From Lineus longissimus (Eukaryota; Nemertea; Pilidiophora; Heteronemertea; Lineidae), in the NCBI RefSeq assembly GCF_910592395.1, contig NC_088324.1:7280953-7344952 (forward strand): a stretch of DNA of 64,000 nucleotides, written 5' to 3'. This document shows, in pieces, positions 23,901-34,700 of this stretch (its first letter is position 1; each line of letters opens with the position of its first letter). Position numbers and translations under genes: made by a program. The notes under the pieces are model-generated. The model made no database searches and was not told where the DNA came from. It saw only the letters and a program-made list of their open reading frames with translations.

Positions 23901-26900
23901 GGGTTAGTAACATCAACACCACAACCTTCCTGGAATAAGACCATTTTGTTGGTAAATATCATATCATATGCAGTGGAACCTAACTTGTTTGTGGCCAAAT
24001 AAAACGTGGAATCAGGAATGTCCATGGGGTTGGAAAGAAAAAAGCATAAAATCGACCACTGCCAAAAATATATATATCAGGAGGTCTATCTGGTAATATT
24101 GAATAGCATGTAAATCATACTGATATAACACAAATAAAATAGCACGCTAAGATTGCATTGCTATTAGGTACCAATTTACAGTAACTCATTTCACAATCAA
24201 CTTTTGAATGATTTCGCCATTTTCCTGGCTACTATAGATTCATGCACTTGATTGGGAACAACGTTTACGAAGACGTCGCGTCACGTCACATTACAGTAAT
24301 GTGAAACCGTGAAAGAGTGACAATGCATCGTGACGTGACGACGGCCAACACTATGTAAACGTTGTTCCCAATCAAGTGAATGAATCTATAGTGTAGTGTC
24401 ACCAAAACTCCCTGACATCACAAAAAAAAATTTTCTCCATTTTTGACTTACAAGATCAATGGAGTGTGTGCCTAGAAAATTGAGGACATCATACTCACCA
24501 CGACGAATGCCTTGACGATGTCTGGACACACGACCCCCGAGATGCCTTCGCTCTCAAGACATCCTTGTGTATAGCGCGAGATGGCCTGCTCCAGAATAGC
24601 CAAGTCGCCCTTCATGTAATAAGCTGTCGGACCAATGGGGCTGAATTCTAACAAATCGCGTTCTTGTAGTCGTTTCAGAATTGAACCCTTTCTCGGCAAT
24701 GGTACTGTAGGTTTGGGGGCTATTCTCGGATCGTCAAGAACCATATCTTCCGATAGTGGCTGCAAAAAATAATACCGGTACAATCTGAACTGCCGCTGCA
24801 TTTACAGGGTAGTCCACAAAAACGTGAGCAATTATATGACTTGCCAAATTTTCTATTATGAGTATTGTAATTCTGCCAGGGGTGGGATAGCGATATACAT
24901 TTCGACTGCAAAAAAGCATTTTCAAACTTTTTTTCCTCATATATTTATAACACAAGTACACGTTAAAGACATGACTGTTTGAAAAGTGTCATGTCGAGTG
25001 CATGTGAGCAGTAACTCTCTTGGCACTGCAGTAGAAGCTCTCTATTAAGGACAATCTCAGGACTGACAAGTGCTGTCCTTAATAGAGAGGTGTCCACTAA
25101 GGGAGGTTCTACCGTACAATCATGAGGCTTTGTACAAGACTAATTTATTCTAAACAAATTTCAAGGGCAAATTTCATGGTATCAGCCATACTCACAACAG
25201 CAGGATGGAGCTTGTTAGGTAGACTGAGACCTTTGAGAATGACTTCCTCCTCTATCTCCCAAAAGGGTTTCTGCAAAACATGAAATTTTTCACGTTAAGT
25301 TTCAAATTAACAAACAATTCTTCAAGAACATTCTGAAGATTTATTTGCTTCTAATAAGAGTAAGACACGCTTTCAAAGAATTGTAAATCTAAAAATGTAA
25401 TGTACATGTGTAGCGATAGTTACTAACGCCATTGCCATTGGCATGCTATCCTAATTTCTAAAAGCAGATTTTAAAACAACTCGATGAAAGGACAAACTTA
25501 TTTCAGGGCGGGCAACTTCCTTGACTAATGAGGTTGCCCTGCTGGCAACCAAATACATGTGTACTTCATAATTTTCCAAAAAGTACATTGGCAGGAGGGT
25601 AGCTCGCTTTTTTGTCTTGGGAGGGGGGGGCAGCAAAAGGTTCTTGGAGGGAGACAAAACGACACTGTCAGTAATTTTGGGGCAAAAATCATGGTCAAAA
25701 ACATATTCTGGTCATTCCAAGAGGGAGGGGGGATTGGGCATTTGCCCCCTTCCCCCGCTAGCTACGCCCCCCCTTGGATTGGAGGAGTACCGCTTTGTGA
25801 AGAATGGCGACATGTTCCACGTTGCTGGCTGCCGAAAACTAGAGGCACTTGACCTGAAACCTTAAAATCAACTACTGCCATTGACTGCTGGCACTACCAG
25901 GGGTTTATATCCACGGAATAATCAGATGTACGCCGGTTAGTCAGGATTCGCAAGACCACTTACAGTTAATTGTCTCAGTTCCAGTTTCAGCTCTTTTCCT
26001 CTTTTTATAAGTCTTCCTTTCTCTTCGCTGAGTGATGAGCTCTGAAGGAAAAGATGGTACATGCAGACGAGAAATCATCACTGAACTTTGTGTTTTGTAG
26101 GTACAGTAGATAAGAACCTCTCTATTAAGGACACCCTCGGGACTGACAAGTGCTGTACTTAATAGAGACGCGTCTTATTTAGAGAGGTCGAATTGAATGG
26201 AAACGACCAATTTGGGACCAAAACTAGTGTCCTTAATAGAGAGGTTGTCCTTTATAGAGAGGTGTCCGTTAAGGGAGGTTCCACTGTATATGTAGAAGAG
26301 AGCTACACACCTCTAGGTGCAGAACAAATGCTGAAGGAGAAGAAAATGAGGTCCAGTATACATGCTTCCCGAAATTGGTGGCTTGCATTGGAACTAACTT
26401 TTTCCCCCTTGTCCGTCATCAAAGGCATTCAAGTGTGTTGGTCAACCATGACTATCTCCTTTGTCCCAACACCATAAGGCCTAGTTTCCCCTTATGACAT
26501 CACTATTTCGGACACTAAGCGCCCCATTTCTGGAAAGGTGTATACTATAACATGCTGAGTGAGCTAATTTGATGTCGTCCAAGGTATTTTTAAATTGAAA
26601 TAATCAAATCAGATGGTGGAGCAGATTGCCCAAATTCTTTGTTAATTATGTTCAAGAAGAAATGTCTCAGACAATAGGGAGGTTCAGATTTGGCTCGATT
26701 CCCACTCCGACACCGACTGACACTCAAGTCGGAGTCTGATTTCTGCTGCAAGATAAGGTGGCTGGGATATTTCGCGTCCAGGAGGTCTGTTCCCCTCTGC
26801 AATGACAAATGATACACTTTTTATTTAAATTTTCTCAACAGCTTGGTTGTGTCACGACTCGAAAATATGATTTTGAGTGTCAGTCGGAGTCGGAGTGGGA

Positions 26901-27673
26901 GTCGGGCCAAATCTGAACCTCCTTATTAGGTACTGTCAAACCCAGTAATCCAGAACTACGTGTAGTTATCAAGGCGTTAAGTTAGCTTACTTTTTGTCGG
27001 ACGATGTCCCCCATCTGTCGTGAAACCTGTTTTCTCTCTTCCTGGACAGCTTCCACTTCTTTCTTTAATCTCTTGTAATGTTTATAATCCATTACCTGTT
27101 GTAAAACATCATAAAGTATCAATAAAAACAATGGAGCACAAAAAAACAAGAATAAAAGTTAAAACATAAAGAGAGTGAAGTAACGGTTGGCTAAGAAAAC
27201 ACATTTGAAAGAATCCTTGACTTTAACTTCCTGGGTGAAGACAGAGAAGCCTGTGAAAAGGGCCTTCTCAAAATGGCTGAAATGTATTTTCGCAGGTTGT
27301 CTATCATCACAGTAAAGACACTCACCCATTCATCAAGATTGAAGCGCACCATTCCTCGCCGCAACAAGTTATCCTGAAGCATATCAAGATTCTCCAGCCG
27401 ACTGTCCAAGTCCAGGTCGAGCTCAACCATGGAGGTGTTGTGCTCATCAGCCGGACTGATGAACAATGCTGATAGTTCTCTGGATGAACTATAATGTCTA
27501 TGAGACACATTTCGTGGGAAACATTCGAGGTTCCTTTCCTGAAGACGAGTCAATACATGACCGACTCCAATTTTGTTTTTTTTATATGAGCATCGTCTGA
27601 TATTTCGTAACGTCTGATAAATGTTTCGACTCATTCGACAAAGGAGAGGATTCGTTGTGAAACACATGACCAA
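20908..27673 (-). CDS. Mitochondrial seryl-tRNA synthetase paralogue, SLIMP-like (nine exons)
   Basis: Exons (plus coordinates, transcribed right to left): 27326-27673, 26991-27095, 25964-26041, 25196-25270, 24499-24759, 23648-23929, 22762-22868, 22465-22558, 20908-21186. All borders are GT-AG and all phases agree, giving 542 aa. The N-terminus is basic (MSRNIYQTLRNIRR; an alternative start is Met14, 27634) and suggests mitochondrial import. Residues about 117-175 form the charged coiled-coil tRNA arm, ending 'LPNKLHPAV'. 'CPDIVKAFVVEGCG' matches mitochondrial SerRS. Class II motif 3 is preserved ('HGSALVMPRFITALLEN', 485-501). Motif 2 is not: the R-x-E and 'RVHQF' signatures are replaced by 'GRSYSP' and 'ENLLAVSQATE'. 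That predicts loss of normal ATP/serine activation, as in the catalytically inactive SerRS paralogue SLIMP of insects, reported to partner the true mitochondrial SerRS. A fast-evolving SARS2 is the alternative. Confidence 0.82.
21311..21752. mobile_element. MITE in intron 8 of the SerRS-like gene
   Basis: The left end 'catgagaaaaccagccctgtaa' is matched by the complement at the right end ('cagggctggtttcctcatg'). It is about 440 bp and non-coding. Confidence 0.6.
22041..22461. mobile_element. TA-target MITE ('CAGTGGAACCTC' family), interrupted copy
   Basis: Left end at 22042 (cagtggaacctcccttag) and right end at 22446-22461 (aaagagaggttctactg). TA lies at both flanks (right TA at 22462-22463). 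About 240 bp of unrelated sequence, including 'cagtgtcagtgacagccactgtca', sits in the middle. The right end touches exon 8 of the SerRS-like gene. Terminal repeats and TA target are typical of the Tc1/mariner-pogo superfamily. Confidence 0.65.
23332..23509. mobile_element. TA-target MITE ('CAGTGGAACCTC' family), intact copy
   Basis: Begins cagtggaacctcccttag and ends gagaggttctactg, with TA on both sides (23330-23331, 23510-23511). The interior has repeated 'cctctctattaaggaca'. It is 178 bp, lies downstream of exon 6 in intron 6 of the SerRS-like gene, and has no coding capacity. Confidence 0.75.
23512..23625. repeat. Fragment of dispersed repeat ('ataactgcactac' family)
   Basis: Shares 'catgcataataactgcactac.gcattgtgtataa' and 'tttctatttt' with the copies at 8560-8705, 30958-31200 and 33176-33412. 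Confidence 0.5.
24231..24392. mobile_element. MITE with 38-bp terminal inverted repeats
   Basis: Left 'actatagattcatgcactt' with the following 'gattgggaacaacgtttac' is mirrored by the right arm (gtaaacgttgttcccaatca then agtgaatgaatctatagt), with one mismatch over 38 bp. It is 162 bp, in intron 5 of the SerRS-like gene. The centre also contains short 'cgtcacgtcac'/'gtgacgtgacg' inverted motifs. Confidence 0.75.
25029..25114. mobile_element. Short deletion copy of the 'CAGTGGAACCTC' MITE
   Basis: Begins cagtagaagctctctattaagg and ends agggaggttctaccg; only 86 bp. The interior keeps 'ggactgacaagtgctgtcctt'. Located in intron 4 of the SerRS-like gene. Confidence 0.65.
26104..26286. mobile_element. 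TA-target MITE ('CAGTGGAACCTC' family), reverse orientation
   Basis: 183 bp between TA dinucleotides (26102-26103 and 26287-26288). It is the reverse complement of the copy at 23332, ending 'taagggaggttccactg'. Located in intron 2 of the SerRS-like gene. Confidence 0.72.
26672..26928. mobile_element. MITE with ~55-bp terminal inverted repeats
   Basis: Left arm 'aggttcagatttggctcga' continuing through 'cccactccgacaccgactgacactcaa' is the complement of the right arm ('ttgagtgtcagtcggagtcgg...ccaaatctgaacctcc'). The arms are about 90% identical, the element about 257 bp. In intron 2 of the SerRS-like gene. Confidence 0.75.
27245..27300. repeat. Solo arm of the inverted-repeat element at 29255-29525
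   Basis: 'gcctgtgaaaaggg', 'aaaatggc.gaaat.tattttcg' matches the right arm of the element in SCFD2 intron 1. It sits just beyond exon 1 of the SerRS-like gene. Confidence 0.55.
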
Positions 27674-28765
27674 GTATTACAAAGATTCTTGGTGAAGCTC
27701 TTTGAAGATGTAGTTTCTTTTTGTAGACAATATCTTAAACGACATAGAGAGAAAGAATTCTGCAAGGTATCAAAAATAGAAGGTGCGTGTTAGAGCCAAT
27801 AGAGGTCATGTCAGTTGAATAGTCACTGTTACACCCGGCGGAAGAAGTCACTGCTCGCCCAAAAAAACCCACCTAAATATAGGCAAACAAACAAAAGAGC
27901 ATGTGGTGTGCAACCATGCGGTCTTTTGTATTCCTCCGACTGGTGTGACTGTAAGGGCCTTTATGCACAAACCGTAGGCCTATCAATCATCATTGACATT
28001 GTCATGTCATCCATCCAGGTCAGGACCGAAGATCCGAAGTGTCGTACATGGTCGTTATCAGGGCTTCTTCTCCAGCATTTGGTTAAATGGATGTGATATT
28101 CTTCAGGGAGTGAAAAGTGTACTAACAGCACGGCGATGACAATTGTCCGAAAATAGAACATACATGATACAACTGACATATCGGAACCGACACGTACTCA
28201 TTTCAATTGTCGGACGCACGTTATCCAGCTGTTTTATTCAAATATTAACGTGAAGTGTGCACTAGAATGTACTAAAAGATCTGCACAACACCAATATAAC
28301 AATATCAAGGGACACTGCATTAGCACTTACCACATTTTATCAAATAAAACCTGTTTTGTCGGGGTTAAAAAACATTTTTTGTTCGCCGGCTGCGAACTAC
28401 GTCATCAATTTCGTGGTACTATATGAATTGAAATGTGTGGTCTTTGACGGAACGAAACATAACGCAACTTCCCAAAATGATAAAAATGACCTTTAAATCA
28501 TACAAATGAACATAATTCTGAAACAACCTCTTTTTCCTTTTCATGTTGTCCTTTTCCATGTACTTTTTTGGCTTTTTTAACATCTCTTATCTCTGGTTAC
28601 AGAGAGGAGTAGAGCGCGGCCTGAATGGAATTCATCAAACCCTGGTTTACATTTCGCGACAATAAAACATGGTGGACAACCTGGCAAAACATATTTTTTC
28701 ACTCATAATTTTCTATTTTATACCTATTTTCTACTGAAAATAAGTTCAGATATTTTTCACACACA
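27674..28765. promoter_or_regulatory. Shared intergenic region of the divergent SerRS-like/SCFD2 pair
   Basis: About 1.1 kb between the start codons of two head-to-head genes. No TATA box is obvious. CG dinucleotides are more frequent around 28370-28470 and 28610-28660 than in the flanking introns, which fits a TATA-less housekeeping promoter. A bidirectional promoter is inferred from position only. Confidence 0.45.
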
Positions 28766-31700
28766 ATGGCAGGGCAGATGAAGTCCATATGTGTGGATCC
28801 ATGGCAGCTGATAGCCTCAAAAGTCACCCGTGCAGTGGTATTCATAGATAATGCAAGTGCTGAATGCTTACATTGGTCAGGTGGTGTGACCAGATTCTTC
28901 GAACAGGGTGCACTTGACATCAAGGAACTCTCATCTTTTGAAGTGAGTGATATCATGATTCCTAGATAGGCCAAACTTCCCTGAGTCAGTCATGGGGTCA
29001 GCATCTGTACGACTGTTTGTAGGAGGGGGCAGGGCCTACCATCATGACCGTGGCACGCCGTAGACACCGCCATTGTTCACTGTTGACTCTGACAGTCATG
29101 ACTGATGGCAGTGACGGGATGTCAAAAATATCGTGGCTCGGTCCTTCTAATTAGTAAATACTGACACTAACTGACTTTCCCCAACATTTCCCAGTGATCA
29201 GTTTGTGTCTGCCAACAGCTGCTATTAAACCTTACTTTTCAGATCACCAATAATAATAGACCGTATGCGAAAATAAATTTCGGCCGATTTGAAAAGGCCC
29301 TTTTCACAGGCAGCGTAAGTTTACCATGACATAAAAGTCATGTTTTAAATCAAATCATCACATCAAGCATTCAAAATATCATGAACATTGAAAGGCATCG
29401 ACAACTTCTAGTAAATTACTTGAATAAGCTTATATATTTTTACTTTTATGCCATGGTAAACAAATGTTGCCTGTGAAAAGGGTTTTAAAATGGCCGAAAT
29501 TTATTTTCGGAGGGTGCCCATTCTTATGTATTTTCATGATCTTTATCAGTATGAAGTTTGATGTGATGCTAATTTCATCACGTTTGAATGATGTTCATGG
29601 TCCTACTTTTAGCTTTACAAAATTCTTACTTTCAAAATTACTTTAAAATTCAAATGTTATGAATTTTGCAGCAAACAATAACATCTTTAAAAAAAGAAAA
29701 GAAAATATTTATCTTCTGTTTGGTCATATAACATTTTATGTTTTTAGTTAAAATGGTTTGTCTGTTATGGTGGGTAATCAGCTGGTGATTAGGAATTTGT
29801 AAAATATATGACAATCGGTTATCAGGATACTCCTTTGATTGAATATCTAATTAAGATGACCAAAACACTCCTAAAATAACCCTTGCAAATAAAGGTAGGC
29901 GTTGGAATTAGATGTATAACTAAAGTAGAATTCGAGATATAGGTGAAAAAGTGTCTTTTTTGGCAGCCATTTTAAAATCAAAGATGGCTGCCGTTATAGG
30001 GTCACAAAAATTAGACAACATAGTTTTTTAACTTCAAAGGTCATTTCTGACAACTCCTGAAATTTTCAATCACTGTACCCGAAAGACACACTTAGAAGCG
30101 CCAAATTTCATTATCTTAGCAGCAATGCAGTGTCTATTTTTGCCCCAAAAATATGACATAACTTGGATATTTTGGATGAGAGCTGTCAGCTAGTGCAGTT
30201 TTAGAAGTTTTGGGAGTTGGTTGGTGTTGTATTTTCCTTTTTTAATTTGGCTGGTGGCCATCTTGGAAATCATATTTTGCCATTTTAAAACCTTTGGCTG
30301 TTGCTAGAGTGACAAAATGGTTGGTGTATCTGATAAGTCTTCATTTTATATCACCCCGGTTTTTCGATTTGACCATATCTTCACAGTCATAGGGCTCAAG
30401 CTCTTAAAATCAAATTTCACTAATAAGTAGCATGTCGTGTCATTACTTGTCCAAGAGTCTTTTTTCAATGGTAAATATGCGTGATATAGGCATATCAATA
30501 TGTTAATAAAATTAAGGTTGAAAGAGACCTACGAGGACGAGGTGCTTTCCATGTTATGTACATTGTACCCATGTATTTCAGCTGAGCGCCAGACTCTTGG
30601 GCCTCTTGTTAATTTTATATGAGAGCCCGCCACTCCCTTCCCCCCTAAAATATTGTACATGTATCACTGTCATTGTGTCATCTTTTTTCAGTCGGGCGAT
30701 CCAGCCCATAAAAAAGCTGTCTTCATCACAAGCTCACTTCTGTTTGACACAACAGCCAGCATCATTGAAGACGTCATAGGAGCCAGCGATTTCCAATATG
30801 TTATTGTCATCACCAACCAGAGCTCGCACCAACATCTCTACGCCAGAACGGGGTCCGTGGATGGTGATGATAAAGAGGTGTTCTTTCAGTTTGAGGAAAA
30901 GGTCCTTGAGTGGATGGGTAATATGGTAAGTTGACTTGTACCCTGTTTTTCCGCCTTAAAGGCCTACGCCGTTCGTTGAAATATTTGAATTTGTAATTGA
31001 ATTTGAAAATGTCCAATTGCGAAAATACATACTAAATATAAATGTCAACATTGCCGTTGTGTAGCCCGATATACAAATACTATGAATACCAAGTTTAAAC
31101 AAATTTGTATTCACAATAACTGCACTACAGCATTGTGTATTAGTGGATTTCTATTTAACCGGACAACAAGTAATTATGAACAGTGTACCCTTTAGCCAAT
31201 AAAATGTGGTACTATGGCTAGAAAAGAACATTGTAACATTCATTTACTACTATGATAATACGATTTGTCTCCTGTTGCAGAATTTCACCAGCGAAGTACA
31301 TCATGTACCATTCAGTGCAGCATGTGTCACACCAGACCTGTTTGTGCTGCCATCTTTCGGTCACGTGTTCCCATTCTTGCCAGGCGATAACAAGAGAATT
31401 GAATTTCAACTCAATAAGGGAAAGATTGCAAGTGTAAGAGGACATATCTTTCTTTTTTTTTCTTTTTTTTGGTGTTTTGGTGTCCGGACTGACTGTTTAA
31501 AACGTGGTGAACGAAAGAAGAAAAAAAGAAGAAGAAGAAAAGAGGACATATCTTGAAACAATTTCTCCAAAATAAAAAAATTTTCATTCCCTTCCCAATA
31601 CTTCAAAGCCAATTTCGTACGGGCCATTCAATTCCCGTACCACGCCACAGTCGGTGTCAAAGTAGTTGATACATCATCAAGTCATACGTAAGTTCCTGAA

Positions 31701-34700
31701 TGGAATCCCACTGCAGACCCTCTTGTCCATTTGTTTACCTCACCAACTGATCTGCTTCAGACTTTCCAAAGGAAAGGAAATGTGAAGGTACCTTACAGTA
31801 TATTTCGCTTGCAGTAGTGACGGCCACGACTTCCCGTTGTTAAAGGGAACTTCGCACGGCCAAAGCTTTAGCCTACTTTTTAAATAGAAGGGCTAACGTT
31901 CCCCCATTTTGGGACATTTTGACTCTTGTAACTGTGTGAGGGACGTTTTTGCGAGGGACCATCAAAAGCAATTTTCTGATTTGATGAAAAATTTACTCCT
32001 TGATTTTTTCTTTCGAGACTGAGAGCTCTTTCAGACAGTCGGAGAACTATATGAATACGTCTCTTCTTCAGGGTGAAAGAAAGAAATTGGAAAGCTTGGC
32101 AGATGTCGAATTCAATCAGTTACCGGAGGCTGTACGAGTGCAATACATGGTGAGTTCAGTTTCGGTTTGCATTGGAGGAACACTGCGAACCTCGCCAAGC
32201 CGCACGTTTATCATAACACACATCATCCCTCCTGACTGCACCACAGCATCTGTTACTGCACTATCACTTGTAAATACTCAACCAAGCATCACCTACACAA
32301 AATTGATGACCCCATGCGCCGCTAAGCAAATTCTATAAGGCAAAGGTCCAATTTTCGACCATGTTGCCTTCGTTGATGATGATGATATGAACCGAGTCGC
32401 TTTCAAGGTTCATTCTTGTTCATTTCATCTTTTGTGATGAGAGAGTTGGGTATCATCCTAAGATTCACGCTGTCGTGTGGAGAGCACCAGTTAGTAGATC
32501 ACACTCAAGATGTAAATTGCGGCCTCCGTGGACTAGTGCAGTTATTATTGTTTGTGTGGTGGCCAGCCAAACGTAAATGGGCCTAAAGTGTATACTGAGT
32601 CATCACAAGGTCGTCGTCACCGTGAAGGTCGTCGTCATCCGTTTGGACTCGTGTTCCATTAAGGTAATGCACTTCTAGCATGCTGCGCAAAGTGTATATA
32701 TCCGACAAGGAAAGATCTGAGATATTTTCAAGTGTTCTTTGTAATAGCCATCAACGTGTTTCCCGATTTCTTGATTTCTGATTTTTCTAAATTTCCTTGT
32801 GCCTGACTAGGGAATCGTGAGCGCCTTGAATGACCTAATGAACCAGTTGAAAGTTTGCGACGACTGCTATGCTGTCGGACACACTAGTCGAATGCTGGCG
32901 ACTGAGTTGGCGAACTATGCACCGGCCAGGGGGAGAAGGAAGGCCGCTACTGATAAGGCATCGATCTTATTCGTGGATAGAACTTTAGACTTGGCAGGAC
33001 CGTGTAGTCATCTCGGCGAAAATGTTGTCGATAAAATACGTCATTTGCTGCCCGAACTTCCACACCATAAAAACGACGTGTGCGTGAATATGGTTAATCT
33101 GTGCTCAGTAATTAGGTGAGTGTATACCATCATTCTATTTTTAGCGCTGCTGACAAATCTAAAAATCTCTCTTAAAGGCCTACGCTGTTCGTTAAAAATT
33201 TTGATTTGTAATTGAATTTGAATACTGTCAATTGTGTAAATACATTCTAAATATAAATTTCAACATTGCCGTTGTGTGGACTGATATACAAATACTATGA
33301 ATACCAAGTTTAAACAAATTTGTATTCATAATAACTGCACTACGACATTGTGTATTAGTGGATTTCTATTCAACTAGACCACAAGTAATTACGAACGGTG
33401 TACCCTTTTAAGTACCATGTGACCTATTTTCAGGTGAACATTTCATTGACCAATGTCTTTCAGCTGAGTGCAGGGCCTTTGGGCCTCTTGTTTATTTGCA
33501 TACCTTAAATCACCTCTGTTCATGATTTCAGAGGAGTTAGCACTAACTTTTTGTCGTGAAATTTGGTGGGTTTCATAGCAAGTTCAGGCAGATCAGTGCA
33601 CGTAGCATGTTTGAGGTATACGATAATTTTGCCTCCCGCTATTTCAGTGATGACAGTCAGCATGATGTCATAGTACCGGGTTGCCTGGCTCAAGTCGAAG
33701 CCAGCAAGTCTGCTGATCTCCTCAATCAGCTGGTCCATTGCAAGCAAAAGGAAGCTCTGATGGAAGTCAACAAACGGCTCGTTGAAGCCGCCATGAAGGA
33801 GAACCTCCCGCTGAAGATGTCCGGCAAACCAGGGCGGATCACTGCTGATCAGCTCGAGTCCCATGTAAAGCTTTTCAAGTAAGATTAGATTTGATATGTA
33901 CTCGTAATGTCATCAAGAACATATAAATGTGACATGCTCCTCCCACCACAGAGAGCCTTTTTGCCCCCTAAGACCAAAAAGGTAGCTCGTTTTTTTAGGT
34001 ATAACCAACCAAAATTTGACAGGCACTGTGGCGAATTATAGAACTTTGGCTTAATTTGGCAGTGGATTATTGCAGTCCAATAATATGCAGTGTATGACTC
34101 GGTAAATGCCGGGTACGACTGTCATAGTGCCAAACAGCATTTTTCAGAGGGAATGTTGATTTTTGAACCAACTCAGAGTTTCACCGGTACATCAACGTTG
34201 TTGCCTTATAATGATCTGTTTATGTTGCATGTACAATATGAGGCTCTTCACAGGGGAAACAGTACTGCCATCCAGAAACATAGCGGTTTGCTGCAGATTT
34301 CGAATTCCATCATCCAAATGCTTCGTCACAGCCAGTTCGCCCGTCACGATGCCATGATGAGTATCGAGAAGCTGCTTCTGCAGAACATTTGGGATGAGGA
34401 CTGCCCGAGTGCAGCAAGTCAGATCAGCTTATTACTAGATAGGGAGTTGAAGAAGCCCAAACATGAAAGGTAAACACTTCTGTAATCTCCAGTGCAGCGA
34501 GTCAGATCAGCTTATTATTAGATAGGGAGTTGAAGAAGCCCAAACATGAAAGGTAAACACTTCTGTAATCGCCAGTGTGGTAAGTCAGATCAGCTTATTA
34601 CTAGATAGGGAGTTAAAGAAGCCCAAACATGAAAGGTAAACACTTCTGTAATCTGCAGTGCAGTGAGTCAGATCAGCTTATTACTAGATAGGGAGTTAAA

